Source: Sinomonas sp. P10A9
Lineage (GTDB): Bacteria > Actinomycetota > Actinomycetes > Actinomycetales > Micrococcaceae
NCBI RefSeq assembly: GCF_041022165.1
Contig: NZ_CP163302.1
Span: forward strand, 2,418,001 to 2,482,000
Reading direction: 5' to 3'
DNA: 64,000 nucleotides
Numbering within the stretch: the first letter of the stretch is position 1; each line of letters opens with the position of its first letter. A program made the translations under genes and the position numbers. Below, piece by piece: positions 42,118 through 52,173 of the stretch. The notes under the pieces are model-generated. The model was not told the DNA's origin. It worked only from the letters and a program-made list of their open reading frames with translations, and ran no database searches.

Positions 42118-42894
42118 CTACCGACGCACGACAGGGTTCGAGAGGACTCCGAGGCCCTCGATCTCGATCTCGACGCGGTCGCCCTCCTTCACGAGGCCCA
42201 CGCCGGCAGGGGTGCCGGTCATGATGACGTCGCCGGGCAGGAGGGTGAAGGCTGCGGAGACGGCAGCGACGAGCTCATTGACGCCGAAGACCATGTCTGC
42301 GGTGCTGCCGTCCTGCCTGACCTCGCCGTTGACCTTGGTGGAGAGGCGGAGATCCTCGACGTCGAGGTCGGTCTCGATCCAGGGTCCGAGGGGCTTGGAC
42401 GTGTCAAACGACTTGGCTCTCGCCCACTGGAGATCAGTGCGCTGCTTGTCGCGTGCCGTGAGGTCGTTGCCCACGGTGAAGCCGAAGATGACATCCCTGG
42501 CCTTCTCTGCTGGTACGTCCTTGCAGATGCGTCCGATCACGACGCAGAGCTCGCCCTCGTAGGAGACTTCCTCGGTCCACTCCGGCAGGACGACCGGGTC
42601 GCCGGGGCCCACCACTGCCGTGTTGGCCACGAGGAACATGGACGGCTCGGTGGGCAGGTCGTTGCCCATCTCCTTGGCGTGGTCCGCGTAGTTGCGGCCG
42701 ATCCCCACGACCTTGCTGCGGGGGATGATCGGCGCGAGGAGGCGCACGTCCTCGAGCGGGTGGGTGACGCCGGTCGGCTCGACGCCGTTGAAGAAGGGGT
42801 CACCCTTGATGACGGCGACGGTCTCGTGGCCGGGCTCCCCCTGGACCACGCCGTAGAAGGGTTCGGAGTCGAGTACACAACGGGCAATGCGCAT
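42118..42894 (-). CDS. Fumarylacetoacetate hydrolase (FAH) family protein
   Basis: Enzyme of 258 residues with the FAH fold, acting on a C-C bond or as an acylpyruvase, decarboxylase or isomerase on a 2-oxo acid. Metal ligands appear in VSYEGELCVVIG, and the conserved KSFDTSKPLGPW, GFTVGNDLTARD and LPGDVIMTGTPAGVG are present. The start is ATG 42894, with AGGGTGA before it. It has the same neighbour (gltX) in mycobacteria. The exact substrate cannot be given. Confidence 0.86.
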   Translation of the reverse strand: MRIARCVLDSEPFYGVVQGEPGHETVAVIKGDPFFNGVEPTGVTHPLEDVRLLAPIIPRSKVVGIGRNYADHAKEMGNDLPTEPSMFLVANTAVVGPGDPVVLPEWTEEVSYEGELCVVIGRICKDVPAEKARDVIFGFTVGNDLTARDKQRTDLQWARAKSFDTSKPLGPWIETDLDVEDLRLSTKVNGEVRQDGSTADMVFGVNELVAAVSAAFTLLPGDVIMTGTPAGVGLVKEGDRVEIEIEGLGVLSNPVVRR

Positions 42895-42960
42895 GGGGTT
42901 CACCCTATCGTGACCGGGCGGGTGGCCTGGCGGCACCGTGAGGGGCAGCCTCCGACAGCG

Positions 42961-43003
42961 CGTCCCTGGGCAGGCAGGCGGGATGCCCGCCTGAGCCGGG
43001 GAC
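42961..43003 (-). terminator. Hairpin after ilvE
   Basis: CAGGCGGG and CCCGCCTG form an inner stem, enclosed by CGTCCC and GGGGACG as an outer stem. It lies between the ilvE stop and the FAH start. A lone GCCGTCGTGCGC arm follows at about 43007. Confidence 0.5.
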
Positions 43004-43100
43004 GCGCCGTCGTGCGCAGCACAGCGGAAGCCCGGTGCCGCGGAACCTCGGTTTCGGCTCCGCTCAATCGGCGTCTTCGGGTCCGCTCGATCAGCGCAGG

Positions 43101-44213
43101 CTACGCGAGCTGCGTAAGCCAGCCGTGCAGGTCCTCGACCGTGCCGGTCTGGATCCCGAGGAGCTGCTCGCGGATGCTCATCGCGACCGACTCGCCCTTG
43201 AGCTCGGGCGTCACGAGGGAACCGTCGGCGGTCTTGAGCTCGCCGATGGGCGTGATGACGGCCGCGGTGCCGCAGGCGAAGACCTCGGTGAGCGTCCCGT
43301 CGGCGACGGCCTGACGCCATTCGTCGATCGTGATCTTGCGTTCCTCGACCGTGAGCCCGCGGTCGCTCGCGAGCTGCAGGACAGAGTCGCGGGTGACGCC
43401 GTGGAGGATGTTGCCGTTGAGCGCCGGCGTGACGAGGGTGTCGCCGTTGAACACGAAGAAGATGTTCATGCCGCCGAGCTCATCGACAGCGAAGTCGTTG
43501 GTCGGGTCGAGGAACAGGACCTGCTTGCACCCATTCGCCTCGGCCTCAAGCTGGGCCGCGAGCGACGCCGCGTAGTTGCCGCCGCACTTCGCCTCCCCCG
43601 TGCCGCCGTGGCCTGCACGCGCATAGTGCTCGGAGAGCCAGATCGAGACAGGCTTGAGCTCGCCGCCGAAGTAGTTGCCCGCGGGCGAGGCGATGACGCG
43701 ATACGAGACCTCACGGGCCGGACGGACGCCCAGGAACGCCTCGGTGGCAATCATGAACGGGCGCAGGTACAGGGCCTCGCCGTCGCCGTTCGGCACCCAA
43801 TCCTTGTCCGCGGACACGATCTGCCGCAGAGACTCGATGAAGACCTCAGTCGGCAGCTCGGGCAGCGCGAGGCGCTGGGCCGACTTGTTGAAGCGGTGAG
43901 CGTTCGCCTCGGGACGGAACGTCCAGACGGTGCCGTCGGCGTGGCGGTACGCCTTGAGGCCTTCGAAGATCTCCTGGCCGTAGTGCAGCACCGCGGCGGC
44001 CGGATCCATCGCGATCGGGCCGTACGGCTCGACCCGCGCGTTGTGCCAGCCGCCCTTCCCCTCGGGATCGACCTTCCAGTCGACGACGACGGTGTGGTCA
44101 GTGAAATAGTCGCCGAACCCGGGGTTCTCCAGGATCGCCGCACGCTCCTCGGCGCTCTTCGGGGTCTCCGAGAGCCGCCGTGCGAATTCAACGCTGAGAG
44201 CGTTCTGAGTCAT
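43101..44213 (-). CDS. ilvE: Branched-chain amino acid aminotransferase
   Basis: Class IV PLP enzyme of 370 residues making the final step of leucine, isoleucine and valine synthesis. PLP Lys is in GEAKCGGNYAASLAA, and GNILHGVTRDSVLQLA and VFACGTAAVITPIGEL are typical. The N-terminal YGPIAMDPAAAVLHYGQEIFEGLKAY is standard. It begins at ATG 44213, 155 bp after leuB. It works with the ilv and leu genes of the same window. Confidence 0.96.
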   Translation of the reverse strand: MTQNALSVEFARRLSETPKSAEERAAILENPGFGDYFTDHTVVVDWKVDPEGKGGWHNARVEPYGPIAMDPAAAVLHYGQEIFEGLKAYRHADGTVWTFRPEANAHRFNKSAQRLALPELPTEVFIESLRQIVSADKDWVPNGDGEALYLRPFMIATEAFLGVRPAREVSYRVIASPAGNYFGGELKPVSIWLSEHYARAGHGGTGEAKCGGNYAASLAAQLEAEANGCKQVLFLDPTNDFAVDELGGMNIFFVFNGDTLVTPALNGNILHGVTRDSVLQLASDRGLTVEERKITIDEWRQAVADGTLTEVFACGTAAVITPIGELKTADGSLVTPELKGESVAMSIREQLLGIQTGTVEDLHGWLTQLA

Positions 44214-44313
44214 GATTCCTCCACATCGATCGGGCGGACGGCCTCACTGCCGTCAGGCCCGGGGCCTGCAAGTGCGTCCAGCTTACGCCTGCGCACCCGT
44301 CGGGATTCGGTGC

Positions 44314-44349
44314 GAGGACGACGGCGGGGTGGCACCCGCCGTCGTCCTC
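44314..44349 (-). terminator. Perfect 15-bp hairpin after leuB; REP-like copy
   Basis: The arm GAGGACGACGGCGGG and its exact complement surround a 6-nt loop between the leuB stop and the ilvE start. It has the same core as the other REP-like hairpins. Confidence 0.65.
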
Positions 44350-44368
44350 CTTCCTTCGGTGCGGCGCG

Positions 44369-45421
44369 CTAGAGGCGCGCCGCGACGGCGTCCCCGACGG
44401 CAGACGTCGTGCGCGCCTCGCCCGGGGTGCGGGACTCGACATCGGCCCGCACGGCAGCCTGGATGCGCGCAGCTGCCTCGGGCTGGCCGATGTGGTCAAG
44501 CAGGAGCGCGGCCGAGAGGATCGCGGCGGTCGGGTCGGCCTTCTGCTGGCCGGCGATGTCGGGGGCCGATCCGTGGACGGGCTCGAACATGCTCGGCGCG
44601 GTGCGGTCGATGTTGATGTTGCCGCTTGCGGCGAGGCCGATGCCGCCCGTTACTGCACCCGCGAGGTCCGTGAGGATGTCGCCGAACAGGTTGTCGGTGA
44701 CGATGACGTCGAACCTGGAGGGGTCGGTGACGAGGAAGATCGTGGCCGCGTCGACGTGCAGGTAGTCGTGCTCGACGCCCGGGAACTCGGCGGCGACGGC
44801 CTCGACGGTGCGCTTCCACAGGTGGCCCGCGTACACGAGGACGTTGTGCTTGTGGACGAGCGTGACCTTGTTGCGCCGCTGGGTGGCGCGGCGGAAGGCG
44901 TCGCGGACCACGCGCTCGACCCCGAAGGCCGTGTTGACGGAGACCTCCGTGGCAATCTCCTGCGGCGTGCCGACCCGCAGGGCGCCGCCGTTGCCCGTGT
45001 AGGGGCCCTCGGTGCCCTCGCGCACCACAACGAAATCGACCTGCCCCGGGTCCGCGAGCGGGCTGGGAACTCCCGCGTAGAGCCGGGACGGTCGCAGGTT
45101 GACGCAGTGGTCGAGGCTGAAGCGGAGCTTGAGGAGGATCTCGCGTTCGAGGATGCCCGAGGGGATGCGTGTGTCACCGGGGGCGGCACCGACGGCGCCG
45201 AAGAGGATGGCATCGCGGCCGCGGATGTCCGCAAGGGTCTCCTCGGAGAGCGTCTCCCCCGTCGCGAGCCAGTGCTCCGCGCCGAGGCTGTAACGCGTCT
45301 CCTTGACTTCGAGGCCCGATCCCTCGAGCGCCTTGTGGAGGACCTTGAGGGCCTCTGCCGTCACTTCGGGGCCGATGCCGTCTCCGGGAATCACTGCAAG
45401 ATCGAGCTGCGTCTGGGTCAT
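44369..45421 (-). CDS. leuB: 3-isopropylmalate dehydrogenase
   Basis: NAD-dependent oxidative decarboxylase of 350 residues in leucine synthesis. It has [13 protein letters not shown] at the N-terminus, [20 protein letters not shown] for substrate binding, and [17 protein letters not shown] with the metal-binding Asp residues. The start at ATG 45421 ([13 protein letters not shown]) fits homologues. No ribosome site precedes it, and a possible -10 (TAGTCT) is 7 nt away. The upstream 21-bp repeat array begins about 65 bp from the start. Confidence 0.95.
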   Translation of the reverse strand: MTQTQLDLAVIPGDGIGPEVTAEALKVLHKALEGSGLEVKETRYSLGAEHWLATGETLSEETLADIRGRDAILFGAVGAAPGDTRIPSGILEREILLKLRFSLDHCVNLRPSRLYAGVPSPLADPGQVDFVVVREGTEGPYTGNGGALRVGTPQEIATEVSVNTAFGVERVVRDAFRRATQRRNKVTLVHKHNVLVYAGHLWKRTVEAVAAEFPGVEHDYLHVDAATIFLVTDPSRFDVIVTDNLFGDILTDLAGAVTGGIGLAASGNINIDRTAPSMFEPVHGSAPDIAGQQKADPTAAILSAALLLDHIGQPEAAARIQAAVRADVESRTPGEARTTSAVGDAVAARL

Positions 45422-45428
45422 GATCGAA

Positions 45429-45458
45429 AGACTAACGCGATCATCCACATGCTGGTCA
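45429..45458 (-). promoter_or_regulatory. Possible leaderless promoter of leuB
   Basis: On the minus strand there is TGACCA, 18 bp, TAGTCT, then 7 nt to the leuB ATG. With that spacing transcription would begin at or next to the ATG. This fits the missing ribosome site. Confidence 0.3.
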
Positions 45459-45485
45459 CATTGGTCTCACACTTCGGACGCCATA

Positions 45486-45607
45486 GCGCCGAAGTCACCC
45501 CCGGCGGGCGCGACGTCACCCCCTGTGGACGCGACGTCACCCCCCTGTGGGCGCGAAGTCACCCCCTGTGGGCGCGAAGTCACCCCCTGTGGGCGCGAAG
45601 TCACCCT
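45486..45607 (-). repeat. 21-bp tandem repeat array, left flank of DUF559 gene
   Basis: Six units of about 21 bp. On the minus strand the unit reads CACAGGGGGTGACTTCGCGC plus one base, with variants GACGTC in place of GAAGTC on the plus strand. The three units nearest the gene are identical or nearly so; the outer ones are diverged. It lies between the leuB start and the DUF559 gene. Its core GGTGACTTCG matches the array on the other side of that gene, in reverse orientation. Confidence 0.8.
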
Positions 45608-45694
45608 GGTGCTGCAGGCGCGCGACCCTTTGAGTTATCCACATACAAGGTCGGCGACGCTGCGGATGACGAGTCGGGACGGGAGACTCCCACC

Positions 45695-46666
45695 ATGGAC
45701 CTCGACCTCGACCTCACTCCCCACGCCCGGGACCGGATTGGTGATCTGGCCGCCTCAGCGGCTTCCCCCGTCCCCATGCTCACGAGAAGTCAGCTTCGCT
45801 CCGCCGGTCTCGACGACCAAACCATCCGGAGCCTCACCGACTCTGGCGACCTGTCCCGACAGGGACGCGGTGTCTATGCGCCGATGGGGGTTGGCACTCC
45901 TGATCCCATGATCATCAGAATCTGCGCGCACCATGCCGCCTCGACCGGTGCTTCGCACGTATACACCCACACATCGGCGGCGCTGATCTGGGGCCTCCCG
46001 GTGTGGCGTGCGCGGCCGCTCGTACATGTCGCGCATGCTGGCCGTCGGGGAAACTCCGGTCCCGCGTGCGACATCGTGCGGCACAACCAACGAATCCCTG
46101 ACTCACAGGTCACGACCAGGGGCGGGCTCAGGGTGACCTCGTTGGAGCGGACCATCATCGACTGCGCGCGGTTGCTGCCCTTCGAGCTGGCCGTGATCAT
46201 CGCCGACTCCGGGCTCGCAAACGGCGCAGATCGTGAGACCATCCGTCGTCTCGTCGTCGAAGGCAGGGGCACGCGTGGAATACGGCGAGTCCGTGAGGCG
46301 CTGGCCGCCGCCAACGGGCTCTCGGAATCTCCGGCCGAGACACGCTTCCGTCTGCTTCTGGAGGAATGGAACCTTCCCGAACCAGAGCTCCAGCTCTGGA
46401 TCGCGACTGCGGGTGGTCGTGAACGCGTCGACTTCGCCTGGTCAGCGAGGCGGCTCGTCATCGAGGTTCATGGGTACGCGAAGTACTTCGACTACGGACC
46501 GCCGGACACGAAGGTTGTAGCGCAGCGTGAGCGCGAGGCACGGCTGGTCGCTGCTGGATGGCGCGTTCTCAACGTGTACTGGCCCGAGCTCGACGACGTC
46601 GAGGCTCTCCGCACCAAAGTGCGTGCCTTCCTCACGACGCCGCATGCCCTGTTCGACGTCGCGTGA
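45695..46666 (+). CDS. DUF559 (Vsr-like nuclease fold) protein with AbiEi-like N-terminus
   Basis: Protein of 323 residues. The N-terminal about 90 residues form a winged-helix resembling AbiEi-type antitoxins (LTRSQLRSAGLDDQTIRSLT, then SRQGRGVYAPMG), followed by a middle region with YTHTSAALIWGLP. The C-terminal DUF559 domain (about 210-320) has a PD-(D/E)xK-like set: Glu in SPAETRFRLLLEEW, Asp in RERVDFAW, the pair in VIEVHGYAKY and the closing REARLVAAGWRVLNVYW. The Lys of the classic motif is replaced by His. ATG 45695 has GGGAGA upstream. It has no partner gene. It is enclosed by inverted arrays of one 21-bp repeat. The function is unknown. Confidence 0.8.
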   Translation: MDLDLDLTPHARDRIGDLAASAASPVPMLTRSQLRSAGLDDQTIRSLTDSGDLSRQGRGVYAPMGVGTPDPMIIRICAHHAASTGASHVYTHTSAALIWGLPVWRARPLVHVAHAGRRGNSGPACDIVRHNQRIPDSQVTTRGGLRVTSLERTIIDCARLLPFELAVIIADSGLANGADRETIRRLVVEGRGTRGIRRVREALAAANGLSESPAETRFRLLLEEWNLPEPELQLWIATAGGRERVDFAWSARRLVIEVHGYAKYFDYGPPDTKVVAQREREARLVAAGWRVLNVYWPELDDVEALRTKVRAFLTTPHALFDVA

Positions 46667-46756
46667 GAGACACTGCCCAGACGCGTTGCGGACGGCGATG
46701 TTCAGTCGCCGCCGTGCCGCCGGATGACCGCGGCCACCGGGCGACCTCAGCGCCAG

Positions 46757-47030
46757 AGGTGACTTCGGCACCCCACCCGGTGACCTCGACACCACACCCC
46801 GTGACCTCGACACCCCACCCGGTGACCTCGACACCACACCCCGTGACCTCGACACCACACCCGGTGACCTCGACACCACACCCCGTGACTTCGGCACCTC
46901 ACCCGGTGACCTCAACACCCACCCGGTGACCTCGACACCACACCCGGTGACCTCGGCACCACACCCGGTGACCTCGGCACCACACCCGGTGACCTCGGCA
47001 CCACACGGGGTGACCTCGGCGGGCGGGAGG
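46757..47030 (+). repeat. 21-bp tandem repeat array, right flank of DUF559 gene
   Basis: About thirteen units of 20-21 bp with core CCGGTGACCTCGACACCACA (variants GGCAC for GACAC, CCCGTGAC for CCGGTGAC). It fills most of the 367-bp gap between the DUF559 stop and the convergent metG stop; the remaining 46667-46756 shows no other feature. The period and core (CACA...GGTGAC-TCG) equal those of the left array, in opposite orientation. Confidence 0.85.
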
Positions 47031-47033
47031 CGG

Positions 47034-48593
47034 TCAGGCCTCTGCGGGCTCCTCGTAGCGCGGGAAGACCGGCACGGGGGCGGGGAGCTGAGTGCCAGGG
47101 GCGATGGGGGTCGCGATGGCGGCGAACTGGCGGGATTCGCCCTCAGGCTGGCCGAGCACGTCCAACAGCTTCGCTGCGGATGCGGGCACCACCGGCTGCA
47201 CGAGGAGCCCCACCGTGCGGACCACATCGAGCGTCACGTACAGCACGGTAGCCATGCGGGCGGGATCCGTCTTGCGCAGAACCCACGGGGCCTGGTCAGC
47301 GAAGTAGGCGTTGGTGTCGCCGAGCACGGTCCAAATCGCCTCGAGTGCGCGCGAGAACTCCTGCTTGTCGAACGATGCCCGCACGGCCGCCAGCAGACCA
47401 GCCGTGGCATCGAGGATCGCCCGGTCCGCGTCGCTGAACTGCCCCGGCGAGGGCACGACTCCGTCCAGGTTCTTGGCCACCATCGAGAGCGACCGCTGGG
47501 CGAGGTTCCCGAGGTTGTTGGCGAGGTCCGCGTTCATGCGGCCCACGATCGCCTCGTGGCTGTAGCTGCCGTCGGCACCGTAAGGCACTTCGCGCAGGAA
47601 GAAGTAGCGGACGGAATCGAGCCCGTACTGGGCGATCATGTCCGCTGGCGCCACGACGTTGCCCAATGACTTGGACATCTTGACGCCGTTGTTCTGCAGG
47701 AACCCGTGGATCATCACCCGTTGGGGCAGCTCGAGCCCCGCGCTCATGAGGAACGCGGGCCAGTAGATCGCGTGGAAGCGCGAGATGTCCTTGCCGATGA
47801 TGTGCACGTCCGCGGGCCAGTACTTCCGGAAGGGCTCGGAGTCCGTGTCGGGGTAGCCCACGCCGGTGAGGTAGTTGGTCAGCGCGTCGACCCAGACGTA
47901 CATGACGTGGCCGGGGGCGTCCGGCACGGGAACGCCCCAGTCGAACGACGTGCGCGAGATCGAGAGGTCCTCGAGCCCGTGCTTGACGAAGGAGATGACC
48001 TCGTTGAACCGGTACTGCGGTGCGCCGAACTCGGGGTGGGACTCGTAGTACGCCAGAAGCCTGTCCTGATAGGCCGAGAGGCGGAAGAAGTAGCTCTCCT
48101 CAGCGGTCCAGGTGAGCTCGGTGTCGGTCTCCTTCGAGTACCGCACGCCGTCGCGCACCACGGTCTCGTCCTCGGTGTAGTACGCCTCATCGCGGACCGA
48201 GTACCAGCCCTCGTACTTGTCGAGGTAGATGTCCCCCGCGCCCTCCATGCGCTTCCAGAGATCGCTGGCCGCGGCGTAATGGTCCGAATCGGTCGTTCGG
48301 ATGAGGCGGTCGTAGCTCGTGCCGAGGAGTTCGTGCACGTCCCGGTACACCGCAGCCTGACGGTCGACGAACTCCTTTGCCGTGAGCCCCTCCTTCTCGG
48401 CGGTCTGGGCGATCTTGAGCCCATGCTCGTCGGTTCCGGTGAGGAAGAAGACGTCGAATCCGTCGAGTCGCTTGAAACGCGCCATCGCATCCGCGGAGAT
48501 GTACTCGTAGGCATGGCCGATGTGGGGCGCACCGTTCGGGTACGTAATGGCAGTGGTGAGGTAGAAGGGAACCTTCTCAGATGCGGACGTCAC
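47034..48593 (-). CDS. metG: Methionyl-tRNA synthetase
   Basis: Class I synthetase of 519 residues. HIGH motif in [12 protein letters not shown] (about 20-31) and KMSKS in [13 protein letters not shown]. The zinc-knuckle region lacks CxxC pairs, so it is the short, zinc-free type without the C-terminal tRNA-binding domain. ATG or GTG usage at 48593 is consistent with [20 protein letters not shown]. The stop lies next to the long 21-bp repeat array. Confidence 0.95.
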   Translation of the reverse strand: MTSASEKVPFYLTTAITYPNGAPHIGHAYEYISADAMARFKRLDGFDVFFLTGTDEHGLKIAQTAEKEGLTAKEFVDRQAAVYRDVHELLGTSYDRLIRTTDSDHYAAASDLWKRMEGAGDIYLDKYEGWYSVRDEAYYTEDETVVRDGVRYSKETDTELTWTAEESYFFRLSAYQDRLLAYYESHPEFGAPQYRFNEVISFVKHGLEDLSISRTSFDWGVPVPDAPGHVMYVWVDALTNYLTGVGYPDTDSEPFRKYWPADVHIIGKDISRFHAIYWPAFLMSAGLELPQRVMIHGFLQNNGVKMSKSLGNVVAPADMIAQYGLDSVRYFFLREVPYGADGSYSHEAIVGRMNADLANNLGNLAQRSLSMVAKNLDGVVPSPGQFSDADRAILDATAGLLAAVRASFDKQEFSRALEAIWTVLGDTNAYFADQAPWVLRKTDPARMATVLYVTLDVVRTVGLLVQPVVPASAAKLLDVLGQPEGESRQFAAIATPIAPGTQLPAPVPVFPRYEEPAEA

Positions 48594-48675
48594 CCTACGA
48601 AATTACCGGATGCGGTGGACCGTGGCGAAAAGTGCCCGCTCCAGCCTCCACGTGAGCCGTCGGCGCCGAGGAGCG

Positions 48676-49137
48676 TTAGCGCCGCCGCCCGTTCCCGGCC
48701 CGGACCGCCGGCGCCCAGTCCGCAGCCCGCGGGAGCCAGGACACGATGCCGAGGAGCGCAAGGACGAGGATGAGCTCCACGCCGCCCGTGGCGAAGTAGA
48801 GGGCCTGCAGCCAGCTGAACCCTTGGATCATGACCGTCTCCGTGAGGATCCAGATCAGCATGGCGAACCCGGCAACGGCGGTCCACAGGAGGGCGGACGC
48901 GCGCCGGCCAATCAGGAGTACCGTCGCGAGCGTCTGGGTGCCACCGATGACGATCAGCAGGATGAGCGCCGGCACGAGGAACGAGTTGAAGGGACTGTTG
49001 TCCAGGAACGATCGGGGCATGCCCAGGCCATCCGTGAGCAGCATGCCGACTCCGCCCGCGACAGCCGACAGCGCATTGAAGACAGCCACTGCGATCAGGC
49101 CGCCCCGCGCAGCTCTGGTCAGTCCACTCGCGCGCAT
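48676..49137 (-). CDS. Small integral membrane protein, unknown
   Basis: Protein of 153 residues with four predicted membrane segments: GLIAVAVFNALSAVAGGVGML, FLVPALILLIVIGGTQTLATVLL, LLWTAVAGFAMLIWILTETVMI and ELILVLALLGIVSWL, with a basic C-terminus (NGRRR). It resembles unnamed actinobacterial membrane proteins; no function is known. It sits alone between metG and serA on the minus strand. Confidence 0.7.
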   Translation of the reverse strand: MRASGLTRAARGGLIAVAVFNALSAVAGGVGMLLTDGLGMPRSFLDNSPFNSFLVPALILLIVIGGTQTLATVLLIGRRASALLWTAVAGFAMLIWILTETVMIQGFSWLQALYFATGGVELILVLALLGIVSWLPRAADWAPAVRAGNGRRR

Positions 49138-49272
49138 GGTTCGCCTGCCTCTGAATCAGGAACATCCCTGATGACGACAGTAGGAGGGCTCGTTCCGCCG
49201 TGCCAGCGTCGAAAGTCCCCCGTCGGCGGATCTCGGCCGCCCTGCTGGGCGCCCACGGACTGCGGGCCACGG

Positions 49273-49313
49273 ACGACGGCGACCCCACCGCGTGCGGTGA
49301 GGGTCGCCGTCGT
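49273..49313 (-). terminator. Cruciform-like hairpin after serA; REP-like copy
   Basis: ACGACGGCGACCC at 49273-49285 pairs over 13 bp with GGGTCGCCGTCGT at 49301-49313; the loop carries its own stem ACCGC-GT-GCGGT. It lies just downstream of the serA stop. Confidence 0.65.
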
Positions 49314-49338
49314 GAGTCGTCGCCTGGGACGCGGCCGG

Positions 49339-50931
49339 TCAGTCCTCGAGGTCGACCTCGCGCAGCACCGTTGCGCCGATCTCGCGCTTGACGGTCTCGA
49401 GGACCGTCGGCGGAATCGCGGAGTCCACGGTGAGCAGCGCCATCGCGGTGCCCGTGGCGTCGGCCCGGGCCACCTGCATGCCCGCAATGTTGATCTCGTT
49501 CATGCCCAGAATGTGGCCGATCGTGCCGATCACGCCGGGGCGGTCCGAGTAGAACATCACCACGAGGTGTTCAGAGATCGGGATCTCGACGTCGTAGCCG
49601 TTGATGCCCACGAGCTTCTGGACCTGCTTCGGGCCCGTCAGCGTACCGGCCACCGAGACCTGCGTGCCGTCCTGGAGAAGGCCGCGGATGGTGAGCACAT
49701 TGCGGTAGTCCTCGGCCTCGGTCGTGGTGAGGAGGCGGACGGCAACACCGCGCTGCTCCGCCAGGACGGGCGCGTTGACGTAGGAGACCTTGTCGGACAC
49801 GACGTCCGTGAAGACGCCCTTGAGTGCCGCGAGCTCGAGGGCCTTGACGTCCAGGCTCGCGATCTCGCCTGCCACCTCGACGTCGATCTGGGTGACCGAG
49901 TCCTGCGCGAGCGCAGTGAAGATGCGGCCGAGCTTCTCGATGAGCGGGATGCCCGGGCGGATGTCCGGGGCGATGACGCCGCCAGCCACGTTCACAGCGT
50001 CGGGCACGAGCTCGCCTGCGAGGGCCAGGCGCACGCTCTTGGCAACGGACACCCCGGCCTTCTCCTGCGCCTCGTCGGTGGACGCACCGAGGTGCGGCGT
50101 GACGACGACGCTCTCGTGGCCGAAGAACGCGAGGTCCGTGCTCGGCTCCTTCGAGAATACGTCGACGCCGGCGCCGGCGATCTCGCCGTCCTCGAGCGCC
50201 CGGGCGAGGGCCTCCTCGTCGATGAGACCGCCGCGGGCCACGTTGACCACATAGGCGGTCTTCTTCATCTTGGCGAACGCGTCCTTGCCCAGCATGCCCA
50301 CGGTCTCTGGCGTCTTGGGCATGTGGATCGTGATGAAGTCGCTCTGCGCGAGGAGTTCGTCGAGGGTGACGAGCTTGACGTTCAGCTGGGCCGCGCGAGC
50401 CGCCGTCACGTAGGGATCGAAGGCGAGGACCTCCATCTCGAACGCCTGCATGCGTGCGGCGACGAGGGCGCCGATGCGTCCGAGGCCGATCACGCCGAGC
50501 TTCTTGTCGAGAAGCTCGGTGCCCGCGTACTTGGCACGCTTCCACTTGCCGCCCTTGAGCGAGATGTTCGCGGCGGGGATGTTGCGGGCGAGGCTCAGGA
50601 TGTGGCCGCACGTCAGCTCGGCGGCGGAGACGATGTTCGAGGTCGGGGCGTTCACGACCATGACACCGGCCTGCGTAGCGGCCTTGATGTCGACGTTGTC
50701 GAGGCCGACGCCAGCGCGGGCGATGACCTTGAGCTTCTTGGCGGCGGCGATGGCCTCGGCGTCCACCTGGGTTGCGGAGCGGACGAGGATCGCATCCACG
50801 TCCGCGATCGCGGGCAGGAGCTGGGCGCGGTCGGAGCCGTCGGTGTAGCGGATCTCGAAGTCCGGGCCGAGTGCGGCAATCGTGGCGGGAGAGAGTTCTT
50901 CGGCGAGGAGGACGACGGGCTTGGTGGTCAC
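49339..50931 (-). CDS. serA: D-3-phosphoglycerate dehydrogenase
   Basis: NAD-dependent enzyme of 530 residues that starts serine synthesis. The catalytic and nucleotide domains (about 1-315) show LGVIGLGRIGALVAARM and VNVARGGLIDEEALARAL. The intervening ASB domain and a C-terminal ACT domain (DRPGVIGTIGHILGMNEINIA) make it the long actinobacterial type that serine can inhibit. The GTG start at 50931 gives MTTKPVVLLAEELSPATI. It follows ilvC after a hairpin. Confidence 0.96.
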   Translation of the reverse strand: MTTKPVVLLAEELSPATIAALGPDFEIRYTDGSDRAQLLPAIADVDAILVRSATQVDAEAIAAAKKLKVIARAGVGLDNVDIKAATQAGVMVVNAPTSNIVSAAELTCGHILSLARNIPAANISLKGGKWKRAKYAGTELLDKKLGVIGLGRIGALVAARMQAFEMEVLAFDPYVTAARAAQLNVKLVTLDELLAQSDFITIHMPKTPETVGMLGKDAFAKMKKTAYVVNVARGGLIDEEALARALEDGEIAGAGVDVFSKEPSTDLAFFGHESVVVTPHLGASTDEAQEKAGVSVAKSVRLALAGELVPDAVNVAGGVIAPDIRPGIPLIEKLGRIFTALAQDSVTQIDVEVAGEIASLDVKALELAALKGVFTDVVSDKVSYVNAPVLAEQRGVAVRLLTTTEAEDYRNVLTIRGLLQDGTQVSVAGTLTGPKQVQKLVGINGYDVEIPISEHLVVMFYSDRPGVIGTIGHILGMNEINIAGMQVARADATGTAMALLTVDSAIPPTVLETVKREIGATVLREVDLED

Positions 50932-51019
50932 TGGGCGGGGCCTCTCCAGTTCAGGCGGGGTAACGGCGGGAGTAGCGGTGCTGAGGAATGCGGGTAGGTG
51001 AGGCGATCCGCCCCAGAAG

Positions 51020-51056
51020 CCGCGGCGGCAGGCGCTCAGGTCGCCCGCCGCCGCGG
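51020..51056 (-). terminator. Hairpin after ilvC
   Basis: CCGCGGCGG at 51020-51028 pairs with CCGCCGCGG at 51048-51056, about 10 bp downstream of the ilvC stop on the minus strand. Confidence 0.5.
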
Positions 51057-51066
51057 TCGGCGGGGG

Positions 51067-52173
<1,107 letters not shown>

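Noticed and set aside
44492..46666. A 724-codon frame ending in the DUF559 protein
   Set aside because: It runs antisense through leuB and through the repeat array; ATG 45695 with a ribosome site and an N-terminal HTH is the sensible start.
45486..47030. CRISPR array
   Set aside because: The 21-bp units are directly abutting with no unique spacers, and no cas genes are present.
46757..47030. Coding repeat protein across the 21-bp array
   Set aside because: The units are multiples of three, but one unit is 20 bp and shifts the frame, there is no ribosome site or start, and the region lies between two convergent stops.
44492..47034. Complete type IV AbiE toxin-antitoxin pair
   Set aside because: Only an AbiEi-like N-terminal domain fused to DUF559 is present; no AbiEii nucleotidyltransferase gene is adjacent.
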